Shown piece by piece: positions 7,894 through 16,486 of a stretch of 64,000 bases of DNA (positions are counted from its first letter, which is position 1; each line of letters starts with the position of its first letter). Source of the DNA: Haloparvum alkalitolerans (GTDB lineage: Archaea > Halobacteriota > Halobacteria > Halobacteriales > Haloferacaceae); contig NZ_JBNLIA010000005.1 of assembly GCF_050122995.1 (NCBI RefSeq), positions 62,001 through 126,000 on the forward strand, read 5' to 3'. The notes under the pieces are model-generated. The model searched no databases. It had not been told where the DNA came from and saw only the letters and a list, made by a program, of their open reading frames with translations. The position numbers and the translations under genes are program-made.

Positions 7894-8739
7894 CTACTCC
7901 TTCACCGCGCCGGCGGTCATGCCAGAGACGATGTACTCCTCGAGGAACGCGAAGAGGATCAGAAGCGGGATGATCCCGATGACCGAAGCGGTCAGCATCA
8001 TCCGCCAGTCCGTCTGCAGCGCCCCGACCATCGAGAAGACGCCCCGTGGGACGTTGTACTTCCCGGCGTCCGTGAGGAACGTCAGGACGAACAGCAGCCG
8101 GTTCCACGCGTACAGGAACGTGTAGGTGACGCTCGCGACGAGCGCCGGCTTGGTCAGGGGCAAGACGATCTTCGTCAGGATCTGCCGCTGTTCGGCACCG
8201 TCGATCCGCGCCGACTCCTCGAGCGACACCGGGATCGTCTTGAAGTAGCCGTACAGCATCCACACGTTGAACGGCAGCGTGAACGCCGCCGCGGGGATGA
8301 TGACGGCGAGGTAGCTGTCGAACAGCCCGACGGTCGTGATCACGTCGAAGAGCCCGACGATGAGCACGACCGGGGCGAACATCTGCACGACGAGCACGGA
8401 CAGCAGGAACGTCCGCTTCCCGATGAAGTCGTTCCGCGCACACGAGTACGCGGCCGGGATGGCCAGCGCGAGCGTGAGGACGACGGTGCCGATGGAGATC
8501 AGGAAGCTGTTGGCGACCCACAGGAGCACGTCCGTCTGGCTCCACACCTGCAGGTACGCCTCGATCGTGGGGTCCGCGGGCACGAGCGTCGCCGGACTCG
8601 AGAATATCTCCGACTCGGTCTTGAGCGTGCTCGAGAACATCGCGTAGAACGGGAACATCATGACGCTCAACAGCGCGATGAGCATCCCGTACAGGCGGAC
8701 CTTGCGGAGCCACGTCCGCTGTTGGCCGGCCATCGTCAT
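7894..8739 (-). CDS. Sugar ABC transporter permease (MalG type)
   Basis: 281 residues, six predicted membrane helices, with the EAA loop EESARIDGAEQRQILTKIVLPLTKP that docks on the ATPase. Second of two permeases; its start overlaps the stop of the upstream permease by four bases, so they are translationally coupled. Belongs to the CUT1-like carbohydrate importers together with the binding protein at 9684-11030 and the ATPase at 11918-13021. Confidence 0.92.
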   Translation of the reverse strand: MTMAGQQRTWLRKVRLYGMLIALLSVMMFPFYAMFSSTLKTESEIFSSPATLVPADPTIEAYLQVWSQTDVLLWVANSFLISIGTVVLTLALAIPAAYSCARNDFIGKRTFLLSVLVVQMFAPVVLIVGLFDVITTVGLFDSYLAVIIPAAAFTLPFNVWMLYGYFKTIPVSLEESARIDGAEQRQILTKIVLPLTKPALVASVTYTFLYAWNRLLFVLTFLTDAGKYNVPRGVFSMVGALQTDWRMMLTASVIGIIPLLILFAFLEEYIVSGMTAGAVKE

Positions 8740-9674
8740 AGCTCCTCACCTCCGTGCGTGTAGACGCGCAGGTAGACGATGGCGAACACCAGGAGGAAGA
8801 GGAACCCGATGACGCTGAACGCGGCGCCGCGGCCGAGGTTCCCGTTCTCCAGGCCGACCTGGTAGATCCAGATCACCAGCGTGGACGTGGTGTTGATCGG
8901 TCCCCCGCGAGTCATCGTCCAGATGGTGTCGAAGCTGACGAACGTCCAGATGGTCGACAGCAGGGTGGCGATCAGGATGACCGACTTCAGCTGGGGCAGC
9001 GTGATGTACCGGAACTGGTGCCAGCGTTCGGCACCGTCGATCGCGGCCGCCTCGTACAGTTCCTCCGGGATGGACTGGAGTCCCGCGAGGAAGATGATCG
9101 CCATGAACGGCGTTCCGATCCAGATGTCCGCCACGACGACACCGAGCCACGCGATGTCCGGGTTTCCGAGGATGCCGACGCCCTGGTCGACGACGCCGAG
9201 CTTGAGCAGCACGGCGTTGATGTAGCCGTACTGCGGGTGCTCGATCCAGCGGAACACGACCGCGGAGATGGCGTACGGGATCCCCCACGGGATCAGGAAC
9301 GCCGTCCGGAAGAACTTCCGGCCCTTGATGTCGCCCTTCAGGTGGACGGCGATCAGCAGGCCCAACAGCGTCTTCCCCGCGACCCCGACGACGACCCAGC
9401 GGCCGGTCTGCCAGAGGAGCTGGTAGAAGATGTCGCTGCCGAGTATCTCGACGTAGTGTTGGAACCCGACGTACGTCTCGACCGACGAGTCGGCGGGCGA
9501 TTCATACAGCGACAGCCGGAACGTCTCGATGATGGGATAGCCGACGACGCTCAGCAGGAAGATCGCCGCGGGGGCGATCAGCAGGTACGCGCGGCTGTTG
9601 TGGCGGAGGTAGTCGACCCCCCGCTCGAGGCGCGAACCGGCCGGCGTCTCGGCGTACTCCTCTGCGGTGCCCAT
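8736..9674 (-). CDS. Sugar ABC transporter permease (MalF type)
   Basis: 312 residues with a first helix near 30-50, a periplasm-type loop, and the EAA motif EELYEAAAIDGAERWHQFRYITLPQ. It pairs with the MalG-type permease. It starts nine bases after the binding-protein stop, consistent with one operon. Confidence 0.92.
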   Translation of the reverse strand: MGTAEEYAETPAGSRLERGVDYLRHNSRAYLLIAPAAIFLLSVVGYPIIETFRLSLYESPADSSVETYVGFQHYVEILGSDIFYQLLWQTGRWVVVGVAGKTLLGLLIAVHLKGDIKGRKFFRTAFLIPWGIPYAISAVVFRWIEHPQYGYINAVLLKLGVVDQGVGILGNPDIAWLGVVVADIWIGTPFMAIIFLAGLQSIPEELYEAAAIDGAERWHQFRYITLPQLKSVILIATLLSTIWTFVSFDTIWTMTRGGPINTTSTLVIWIYQVGLENGNLGRGAAFSVIGFLFLLVFAIVYLRVYTHGGEEL

Positions 9675-9683
9675 TCGTGTGGA

Positions 9684-11030
9684 TCACTCCATCGCGTCTT
9701 CGAGGTCGGACTGCGCGTCGTTGAGCGCCTTCTGCGGGGACTTCTGTCCGCCGAGGGCCTCCTGGATCGCCTGGACCATGCGGTTATTGAACTCGTTGAA
9801 GTTCGAGAGCTTCGGCCGCGCGCGGGCGTACTGCCCGGCCTCGATGTAGGGGGCCCAGTTCGACGACTCCTGGAAGTAGTCGCGTTCCCCGACCTCCTCG
9901 ACGGTCGGCATGAACCCCTTGTTCGTCGCGTACTCGAAGTGACGGTCCGGCTCGAGGTAGAACCTGAGGAGGTCCTCCGCCAGGTCCTTGACCTCGGTCT
10001 GTGCGAAGATCGAGACGGCGTCGATCGTGTTCAGGCTGTACCGCCCCTCCGGGCCGGCCGGCACCTGGACGATCCCGTAGTCGAAGTCGACCTCGTCGTT
10101 CTCCTTCGCGGCGTCGATGTTGATCCCGGTGTAAACGTGAGCGATGACCATGCCGAGCTCGCCGGACTCGAACAGCTGACGGATGTCCTGTCGGGTCGAC
10201 GAGAGCGGCGAGGGCTGGGTGATCCCGTACTCCTGATGCAGGTCGGAGTAGAGCCCGAGCGCCTCGACTCCCTCGTCGGAGTTCACGACCGGCCGCCCCT
10301 CGTCGTCGATCAGGTCGGCGCCGTGCGACCAGTGGTAGTGGTAGTACTGCGAGCCCGTCTCGATGGCGTCAGCTCCCGCGAGCCCGAGCGCGGGCGTGTC
10401 GGTCTCGTCGCGGATCTGCTCGCCGGCCGCGATCATGTCCTCCCAGGTGTCGAGCTGAGGGTCCTCGGGGTCGAGCCCGGCCGCCTCGAACACGTCCTTG
10501 TTGTAGTAGAGGCACTTGTTCGACGCGGCCCACGGCGCCCCGTAGTAGGACCCCTGATACATGCAGCCGTCCGCCATGCCCTGGTAGAAGCGGTCGCCGA
10601 AGTCGCCCTCCATGAGCTCGTCGATCGGTTCGAGCTCGCCCTTGCCGACGAGCTGGGGGATCCACCGGGCCGGCCAGCGAGCGACGTCGGGCGCCTCGCC
10701 CCCGTCGACGCGGTTGTTCACCGTCTGCTGGGCGTTGTCCCAGGTGACGCTGGTGAACTCGAGGGTGACGTCGTGTTCCTCCTCGAACTGCGCGTTGTTC
10801 TCCTCGAAGAACGACTCGATGTTGTCCCCGACGCCCATCGTCAGGAACTGGATCGTCCGTCCGTCGTCGCTGCCGCCGCCGCTCCCGCCTTCGGTGCCGT
10901 CTCCGCCCCCGGAGCCGCCGTCGTCACCGAGACAGCCCGCCAACGCGATGATTCCGCCGCCACCCATCGCCTCGAGGACTTTTCGCCGATCGATGCTCCC
11001 GTCAGTGTCGCTAATCTTGTCGGTCGACAT
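9684..11030 (-). CDS. Sugar ABC transporter substrate-binding lipoprotein
   Basis: 448 residues. Tat motif DRRKV (14-18) followed by a lipobox cysteine at C33 and a Gly/Ser/Asp-rich linker predicts export in folded form and lipid anchoring, the rule for haloarchaeal binding proteins. The body is a family 1-type extracellular solute-binding fold, with the typical W-rich C-terminal half and the final segment GGQKSPQKALNDAQSDLEDAM. A TATA-like TTATTAATATC just upstream (11053-11065) indicates its own promoter, separate from the creatininase gene. Substrate unknown; sugar or sugar acid. Confidence 0.9.
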   Translation of the reverse strand: MSTDKISDTDGSIDRRKVLEAMGGGGIIALAGCLGDDGGSGGGDGTEGGSGGGSDDGRTIQFLTMGVGDNIESFFEENNAQFEEEHDVTLEFTSVTWDNAQQTVNNRVDGGEAPDVARWPARWIPQLVGKGELEPIDELMEGDFGDRFYQGMADGCMYQGSYYGAPWAASNKCLYYNKDVFEAAGLDPEDPQLDTWEDMIAAGEQIRDETDTPALGLAGADAIETGSQYYHYHWSHGADLIDDEGRPVVNSDEGVEALGLYSDLHQEYGITQPSPLSSTRQDIRQLFESGELGMVIAHVYTGINIDAAKENDEVDFDYGIVQVPAGPEGRYSLNTIDAVSIFAQTEVKDLAEDLLRFYLEPDRHFEYATNKGFMPTVEEVGERDYFQESSNWAPYIEAGQYARARPKLSNFNEFNNRMVQAIQEALGGQKSPQKALNDAQSDLEDAME

Positions 11031-11103
11031 CTGCGCTAGACATTCACTTGCGGTTATTAATATCTTTGGGTAGTCACAACGGTTCGCCCGCCGCGACGCC
11101 GAT

Positions 11104-11907
11104 TCATCGGTTGTGCTCGTGGATGGCCGTGAACATGGCGCCGAGCTCGTCGGTCACGATGTCGTGGATGCGCTCGCCCTTCTCCGCGCTGGCGAGTTCC
11201 GGGGCGCCGATGTCCCCCGTGTCCGAGTACTCCTCGAACTCGCGGTAGACCGAGAGCTGGCCGCCCTCGAGGAGGTCCCCGCCGCCCCACTCGTAGTGTT
11301 CGTCCCAGCGCGTCCCCTCCTCGATCATCGCGTCCACGACCAGGTCGGGACGGAGGTAGAGCATGAGCGACGTCTCGTACTCGCCGCCGTGGGCCATGCC
11401 TCCCGGATCGCTGTCGCGGAGGGCCGCGATCTCCGACGCCGCGAGCTGGAAGTACGTCGTCCCGAGCACCTCCGCGTCCGTCGTCTTCCCGAGCGTGCTC
11501 ACGAGCGCGTCGATGAGGGCGGCGTTCCCGCCGTGCCCGTTCACGAAGCAGACGGCGTCGAAGCCGTTCTCGAGCCCCGTCCGGCCGATGTCCTCCAGGG
11601 TCTGCCTGAGGTGCTCGAACTCGAGCGAGAGCGTGCCGCCGAACGAGAGGTGATGCGGCGAGAAGCCGCTCCAGACCGGCGGCGTGACGAGGATCGGCAC
11701 GTCGTCCCGCAGCGACTCCGCCGCTCCGTGGACCATCGCCTCCACGAGGAGCGTGTCGGTGATCACGGGCAGGTGGTGTCCGTGCTGTTCCACGCTCCCG
11801 ACGGGAACGACGAGGATGGAACCGTCCTGCCGACCGACATCCTTGATCGCCGCGTACGGTTTGCCAGCCCATTCCCACTCGTTCGTACCGATGGTCTCGT
11901 GGATCAT
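11104..11907 (-). CDS. Creatininase family amidohydrolase
   Basis: 267 residues with the metal motifs of the family: EQHGHHLP (E40, H42, H44), D51, NGHGGN (123-128) and HGGEYETS (H173, E176). Members cleave cyclic amides or lactams, or related amide bonds (creatinine, mycofactocin and F420-like processing). It lies between the ABC ATPase and the binding protein in the same direction, so it probably hydrolyses the imported compound, which hints at an amide-bearing sugar derivative. Start ATG at 11907, ten bases after the ATPase stop. Confidence 0.88.
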   Translation of the reverse strand: MIHETIGTNEWEWAGKPYAAIKDVGRQDGSILVVPVGSVEQHGHHLPVITDTLLVEAMVHGAAESLRDDVPILVTPPVWSGFSPHHLSFGGTLSLEFEHLRQTLEDIGRTGLENGFDAVCFVNGHGGNAALIDALVSTLGKTTDAEVLGTTYFQLAASEIAALRDSDPGGMAHGGEYETSLMLYLRPDLVVDAMIEEGTRWDEHYEWGGGDLLEGGQLSVYREFEEYSDTGDIGAPELASAEKGERIHDIVTDELGAMFTAIHEHNR

Positions 11908-11917
11908 TGGACCGTCC

Positions 11918-13021
11918 TCACGTCGCGTGCTCCGCGGCCGTCTCGGTCGGTACCCGGTCGCCCGTCTCGTCGAAGAAGTGGACGTCCGCGACGTCGAAAT
12001 CGAGCATGACTCGCTCGCCGGGGTCGGGTCGGAACTCGTTGTCGACGCGGGCGATGATCTCCGTCTCCCCGCCGTCGTCGGTAGGCGGAGTGAGGTAGAG
12101 GTAGTTGTCCGCGCCCATGGGTTCGACGACGTCGACGTCCGCGGGGATCCGACCGGCCCCGTCGGCCGGATACAGGTCCTCGGGGCGAACGCCGAGCGTG
12201 TATCGGCCCGGCGGCAGCGACACGTCGAGGTCCGTCTCGAAGCTGTCCCCCGTGACGGAGATGCCCCCGGGGGTTGACTCCACGTCGACCTCGAAGAAGT
12301 TCATGCTGGGAGAGCCGATGAACCCGGCGACGAACCGGTTGTTCGGCTCGCCGTAGCAGACCTCCGGTTCCGCGATCTGCTGGAGCTCGCCCTCGTTGAG
12401 GATCGCGATCCGGTCGCCCATCGTCATCGCCTCGGTCTGGTCGTGCGTGACGTAGATCGTCGTGACCCCGAGCTCCTCGTGGAGCCGCTGGAGCTCCGTC
12501 CGCATCTGCGAGCGGAGCTTCGCGTCGAGGTTCGACAGCGGCTCGTCCATCAGGAAGACCTCCGGGTCCCGGACGATCGAGCGACCGAGCGCGACCCGCT
12601 GCTGTTGTCCGCCGGACAGTTGCTTCGGGTACTGGTCGAGGAGTTCGGGGATCTCGAGGAGGTCGGCGGCGTCCTCGACGCGCTCGTCGATCTCGGCGTC
12701 GTCGTACTCCCCGGAGAGCCGCAGTCCGAAGGACATGTTCTCCCGCACGGTCATGTGCGGGTAGAGCGCGTAGTTCTGGAACACCATCGCGATATCCCGG
12801 TCCTGCGGCCGAACGTCGTTGACGACCTCCGACCCGATCGTGATCTCGCCGCCGGAGATCGTCTCCAGCCCCGCGACCATCCGGAGCGTCGTCGACTTCC
12901 CGCACCCGGAGGGACCGACGACCACGAGGAACTCGCCGTCGCGGACGGTGAGGTCGATGTCCTCGACCGCGAGCACGTCGTCGTAGACTTTTGTGACGTC
13001 TGACAGCTGTACTTGGCTCAT
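11918..13021 (-). CDS. Sugar ABC transporter ATP-binding protein (MalK/UgpC type)
   Basis: 367 residues. Walker A GPSGCGKST (36-44), signature LSGGQQQRVALGRS, Walker B VFLMDEPLSNLD and the switch histidine in YVTHDQTEAMT are intact; the C-terminal third is a TOBE/OB regulatory domain. The frame runs further upstream, but the ATG at 13021 matches the family N-terminus (MSQVQLSDVTKVY). It is first in the operon and divergent from the IclR gene, across a 142-base control region. Confidence 0.93.
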   Translation of the reverse strand: MSQVQLSDVTKVYDDVLAVEDIDLTVRDGEFLVVVGPSGCGKSTTLRMVAGLETISGGEITIGSEVVNDVRPQDRDIAMVFQNYALYPHMTVRENMSFGLRLSGEYDDAEIDERVEDAADLLEIPELLDQYPKQLSGGQQQRVALGRSIVRDPEVFLMDEPLSNLDAKLRSQMRTELQRLHEELGVTTIYVTHDQTEAMTMGDRIAILNEGELQQIAEPEVCYGEPNNRFVAGFIGSPSMNFFEVDVESTPGGISVTGDSFETDLDVSLPPGRYTLGVRPEDLYPADGAGRIPADVDVVEPMGADNYLYLTPPTDDGGETEIIARVDNEFRPDPGERVMLDFDVADVHFFDETGDRVPTETAAEHAT

Positions 13022-13117
13022 TGTAGCCTGTCGGCATCTCCATAGCGGCACACAAAAAATTATCGGCGGACAACGCGGGGACCGCCGACCGGATCCGCGT
13101 CCGAGTCGACAGCCAAT

Positions 13118-13132
13118 TTTGACGATGACAAA
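13118..13132. promoter_or_regulatory. Candidate IclR operator TTTG-N7-CAAA
   Basis: TTTGACGATGACAAA is an inverted repeat immediately upstream of the TATA-like GATTATGCC (13133-13141) of the IclR gene, overlapping the BRE position. A second copy with 12 of 15 identical bases lies at 14119-14133. Binding by the adjacent IclR protein is an inference from position. Confidence 0.4.
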
Positions 13133-13163
13133 GATTATGCCGATCGCGACGGCATGAGAAACC

Positions 13164-13940
13164 ATGACCGATGATCGTTCGCCGAGGCGGATCAAGTCCG
13201 TGGGGATCGCGTTTGACATACTCAAAATACTCAGAAATGAGGAAGGAGCGACGGTGACCGAGATCGCCGAGGAGATCGATCGCTCCCCGGGCACGACGCA
13301 CACGTACCTCGCGACGATGCAGGAAAAGGGGTACGTGAGAGTCGAGGACGGCGAGTATCAGGTCGGGCTCTTCGCGCTCCCGCTCGGGGAGTACGTCAGA
13401 GCCACGTCGCGACTGTACCAGGTCGGGAAGCCGGAAGTCGATAGACTGGCACAGGAGACGGGCGAGGCGGCACACCTCGTCGTGGAGAGTCACGGCCGGG
13501 AGATCCTGCTGTACGAACAGTTCGGCCCCGACGCGGTCGGCGAGGATCTCTACACGCGGATCAAGGGGTATCCTCGTCGGAACCTCCACTGCTCGGCCGC
13601 GAGCAAGGCGATCCTCGCTCACCTCGACGAGTCACGGCGAGACGAGATCCTGGCAGACTACCAGTTCGTCGCGCGGACGCCGAACACGATCACCGACGAG
13701 GAGACCCTCCGCGCGGAGCTGGAACGGGTCCGGCAGGTCGGCTACGCGATCAACGACGAAGAGCAGATCACGGGCGTCCGCGCGGTCGCCGCACCGATCG
13801 TCCACGAGGACACGATCTACGGTGCGATCAGCCTCTCGACACCGACGAGCCGGATGCCGGAAGACGAGTTCGTGAGCACGGCGCCGGAACGAATCCTCGA
13901 CGTCGCAAACGTCATCGAAGTGAACATCCAGACGCCGTAG
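13164..13940 (+). CDS. IclR family transcription regulator
   Basis: 258 residues: N-terminal winged helix (ATVTEIAEEIDRSPGTTHTYLATMQEKGYVRVEDGEYQVG, about 30-70) and a C-terminal IclR effector domain with the HCSAASKAILAHL and GVRAVAAPIVHEDTIYGAISLS motifs. Divergent from the ABC ATPase, so the likely regulator of the 7894-13021 importer set. GATTATGCC at about -27 fixes the ATG at 13164 as a leaderless start. Confidence 0.93.
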   Translation: MTDDRSPRRIKSVGIAFDILKILRNEEGATVTEIAEEIDRSPGTTHTYLATMQEKGYVRVEDGEYQVGLFALPLGEYVRATSRLYQVGKPEVDRLAQETGEAAHLVVESHGREILLYEQFGPDAVGEDLYTRIKGYPRRNLHCSAASKAILAHLDESRRDEILADYQFVARTPNTITDEETLRAELERVRQVGYAINDEEQITGVRAVAAPIVHEDTIYGAISLSTPTSRMPEDEFVSTAPERILDVANVIEVNIQTP

Positions 13941-14749
13941 CGGAAGCCGCGATCCGATCCTCCCGGCCGGCCGCGATAGAAATTAAAGATCGTGATAATA
14001 CGGCGGAGAAAGACGGAAACGAGGTTCCTCTCGAAGCAGTATCCCAAAATTTGGAAGAGCACCGGCGATAGAAACGAAGGGGAACGCGGAGAGCACTCCC
14101 GAATCCCGCCCACATCAATTTGACATTGGCAAAACATCGGAGCGACATCGAAGCGACGCGATCGGTCGAAGAGGGCATTACAGCGATACGCACGTAACGG
14201 CACAGTCGAGCGAGCGGATTCACAGTCACACGACCGACGTGAAACGACCGGACGCCGAGTGGACAGACGGTAGAATACTCAGAATGGAAAACAACAAATA
14301 TATCAAATACATCTTCACGTAGACATATAGGGTAAGACGGTCTCCCAGGGAAACGAAACACGGGTCGAGCAGGTGAAAGGTGCCGTAACGGTACGGCTGA
14401 ACTCAAGACGTACAGATACACGGAGATCAGCCACGTCAAACGGTGAGTCGTGAACACCGTGTGTGACAGGAGATCTTTAGACCTTGTAAAAATTTTGGAA
14501 TTTCTACCCATTCCGCGATCTGACCCCTCGGTGAAAAAGTAGCACGTTGAGTATATTTTCTATATCCAACCAGATGAGATATGTTTTCGTGTCCGCCGAC
14601 GAGCACGGGTGGGCGATGGCCGCACCCACAGAAGGTCGAACGAGGGGGGAAGAGCGTAGCCGATCAGCTGCCGCGACCGACGTCGGGGCGGAGCGTCGAG
14701 GTGGACTACCGAACGGCCGTCGAGGGGCACCGTCGCGATGCGGTTTCGG
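13941..14749. other. Long AT-richer region without a supported gene
   Basis: About 800 bases between the IclR gene and the convergent membrane-protein gene. Base composition is more AT-rich than the flanks, and the longest open frames give basic, serine- and arginine-rich peptides unlike haloarchaeal proteins. It contains the second TTTG-N7-CAAA box (14119-14133). I see no gene; remnant DNA or a non-coding RNA is possible. Confidence 0.5.
14119..14133. promoter_or_regulatory. Second TTTG-N7-CAAA box
   Basis: TTTGACATTGGCAAA matches the candidate operator at 13118-13132 at 12 of 15 positions. It lies 178 bases past the IclR stop with no gene start nearby, so it may be a distal operator, a decoy or a coincidence. 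Confidence 0.3.
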
Positions 14750-16165
14750 TCAGGACTCCCCACGGTCCGGACCGTCCGTCGCCTCGCCGGTCGGGTCGCC
14801 GCCCCCGATCGGGAGAATCCGCGCCGGGAGCCCCGCGGCGTCCGGCGCGTGAACCGCGACGACGCGGAGGAGATTCGCGAGGAACGCCAAGAGTCCGAGC
14901 GCGGCGAGCGCGAGGCCGGCGAGCGCGAGCATCGACGGCGCGCCGACGCCGACGAGGTCGGCGGTCGCGGCCGCGAGCACCAGCGCGCTCCCGCCGACGG
15001 TGGCGACGAGGTCCGCCCGCGCGAGCCGTTCGCCGGTGAGGTCGTCGATCGTCGGGACCGGTTCGAGTCCGACGCGGTCGCTGTACCGATGGACCCAGAT
15101 CAGGAACGGGACGACGTGGTACAGCGTCCCCGCCACGACGAAGCCGATCGCCGCGAACAGCAGGACCGGGCCGACGGACGGGGTGCCGAACCTGAGCGCG
15201 GGCGCGAGGACCCCCGGACCGGAGGCGCCGAGGACGGCGGCGCGGACCCACGCCGCGCCGGCCGTCAGCCCCCACGCCAGCAGCGCGAGCGCGACGACGC
15301 CGTACCGCGGGAGCATCGGCGTCCGGGTCCCGGTCGCGCGCCGCACCCGGCGCAGCAGGAACCAGCCGAGGGCGGCCGCCGCGGCCGCGACCAAGGCCCC
15401 GCCGACCGTCGCCACCGGGGCCGACGCGACCAGCCGCCCGCCGGCCAACAGGACGACTCCGACCGGGAGCGCGGCGGACTCGACGCGGCGGAGCCGGTCG
15501 TCGAACGCGTCCGGCTCGCTCTGCGTGAACATCGGTCCGAGCTGATAGAGCGCGCCGGCGACCGTCGTCAGGACGCCGCCGAGGACGGCCAGCGTGGCGT
15601 GGGCCGCGACCGCCGACGCGCGCGTGACGCCGGCGACGGGGAACACCGTGGTCCGGAAGTCCAGCGCGAGCGCCGTCGCCAGCGTCATCGCAGTCGCGAA
15701 GAAGCCGAGCGCGAGCGCGAAGTGCGCCTCCGTCACGTCCCACGGTCGGGCCGCGAGCAGCGTCCGAGCGACGTTGTAGACGAAGACCGTGACCCCGAGC
15801 ACCATCGCCAGCGCGAACGGCGCGCCCGCCCCCGGGCGCCCGAGCCAGAGCGCGCCCGCGAACCCGGGCACGCCGCCGGCCACGAGCAGGAGTTGCAGGC
15901 TCGCCAGCCGCCGGGAGTGGAGTCGGAGGCCGGACCACACGGGGACGAACTGCGTGACCGCGCCGAGGATCGTTACCGCCACCCAGCCGACCAGCAGCAG
16001 GTGCGCGGTCGCGACGCGGGCGAACGGCGGGGCGGCGCCGACTGCGACCCACAGCCCCGCAGCCGTCCCCGCGAACAGGAACCCCAGCCCCACGAGGAAG
16101 TGGCGGACCGGGATCGCGAGCGGTGGCTGCACGTCCGTCGAGAGGTCGCCGGGAACCGTGCTCAT
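14750..16165 (-). CDS. Polytopic haem-copper-oxidase-like/NnrS-like membrane protein
   Basis: 471 residues, about twelve predicted membrane helices. Helix motifs TAHLLLVGWVAVTILGAVTQ and AAHATLAVLGGVLTTVAGALYQ resemble subunit-I-like haem proteins of the cytochrome oxidase/nitric oxide reductase family, and YHVVPFLIWVHRYSD late in the chain adds further histidines; but the complete binuclear-centre ligand set of an oxidase is not obvious. The ATG at 16165 is preferred over an upstream GTG because the CGAA-N4-TTCG box then lies 38 bases upstream, mirroring the divergent gene. A role in nitric oxide handling or haem/copper delivery is inferred from context. Confidence 0.65.
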   Translation of the reverse strand: MSTVPGDLSTDVQPPLAIPVRHFLVGLGFLFAGTAAGLWVAVGAAPPFARVATAHLLLVGWVAVTILGAVTQFVPVWSGLRLHSRRLASLQLLLVAGGVPGFAGALWLGRPGAGAPFALAMVLGVTVFVYNVARTLLAARPWDVTEAHFALALGFFATAMTLATALALDFRTTVFPVAGVTRASAVAAHATLAVLGGVLTTVAGALYQLGPMFTQSEPDAFDDRLRRVESAALPVGVVLLAGGRLVASAPVATVGGALVAAAAAALGWFLLRRVRRATGTRTPMLPRYGVVALALLAWGLTAGAAWVRAAVLGASGPGVLAPALRFGTPSVGPVLLFAAIGFVVAGTLYHVVPFLIWVHRYSDRVGLEPVPTIDDLTGERLARADLVATVGGSALVLAAATADLVGVGAPSMLALAGLALAALGLLAFLANLLRVVAVHAPDAAGLPARILPIGGGDPTGEATDGPDRGES

Positions 16166-16203
16166 GTTCGGAGCCAAGGGCGCCACGCGCCTCGGTGTAC
16201 GGG

Positions 16204-16215
16204 CGAACGTGTTCG
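16204..16215. promoter_or_regulatory. CGAA-N4-TTCG palindrome shared by divergent genes
   Basis: CGAACGTGTTCG, a perfect match to the motif reported for the haloarchaeal regulators NarO/DmsR. It ends 40 bases before the DUF2249 ATG (16256) and 38 bases before the divergent ATG (16165), so one site can serve both promoters. Neither side has a good TATA box. Confidence 0.75.
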
Positions 16216-16255
16216 GCTCAAGGCGGATGCTCGGGGGCCCACAACCCTCGAGTGC

Positions 16256-16486
16256 ATGACGACGCTAGACGTCCGCGAGATTCCGCCGGTGAACAGACAC
16301 GACCGGATCCACGAGGCGTTCCACGCGCTGGAGCCGGGCGAGTCGCTGACCATCGTGAACGACCACGACCCGCAGCCGCTCTACTACGAGATGGCGGCGG
16401 AGATCCCGGAGTTCGACGAGGAGGGCTACGAGGTGGAACAGGAGGGGCCGGAGCGGTTCGTCGCGGACCTGCCGAAGGAGGCGTGA
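16256..16486 (+). CDS. DUF2249 domain protein (copy 1)
   Basis: 76 residues, nearly the whole domain: TTLDVREIPPVNRHDRI, then EALEPGESLTIVNDHDPQPLYYEM-like core (here FHALEPGESLTIVNDHDP). DUF2249 proteins are small TusA-like alpha/beta folds common in denitrification and nitrosative-stress loci; the biochemical role is unknown. The start follows the palindrome at 16204-16215 by 40 bases. Its TGA stop overlaps the GTG of the cupin gene (GTGA), so the two are coupled. Confidence 0.88.
   Translation: MTTLDVREIPPVNRHDRIHEAFHALEPGESLTIVNDHDPQPLYYEMAAEIPEFDEEGYEVEQEGPERFVADLPKEA

Noticed and set aside
13912..14511. 199-codon minus-strand frame overlapping the IclR 3' end
   Set aside because: Basic, Ser/Arg/Cys-rich and not acidic; no promoter or family resemblance. 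Treated as non-coding.
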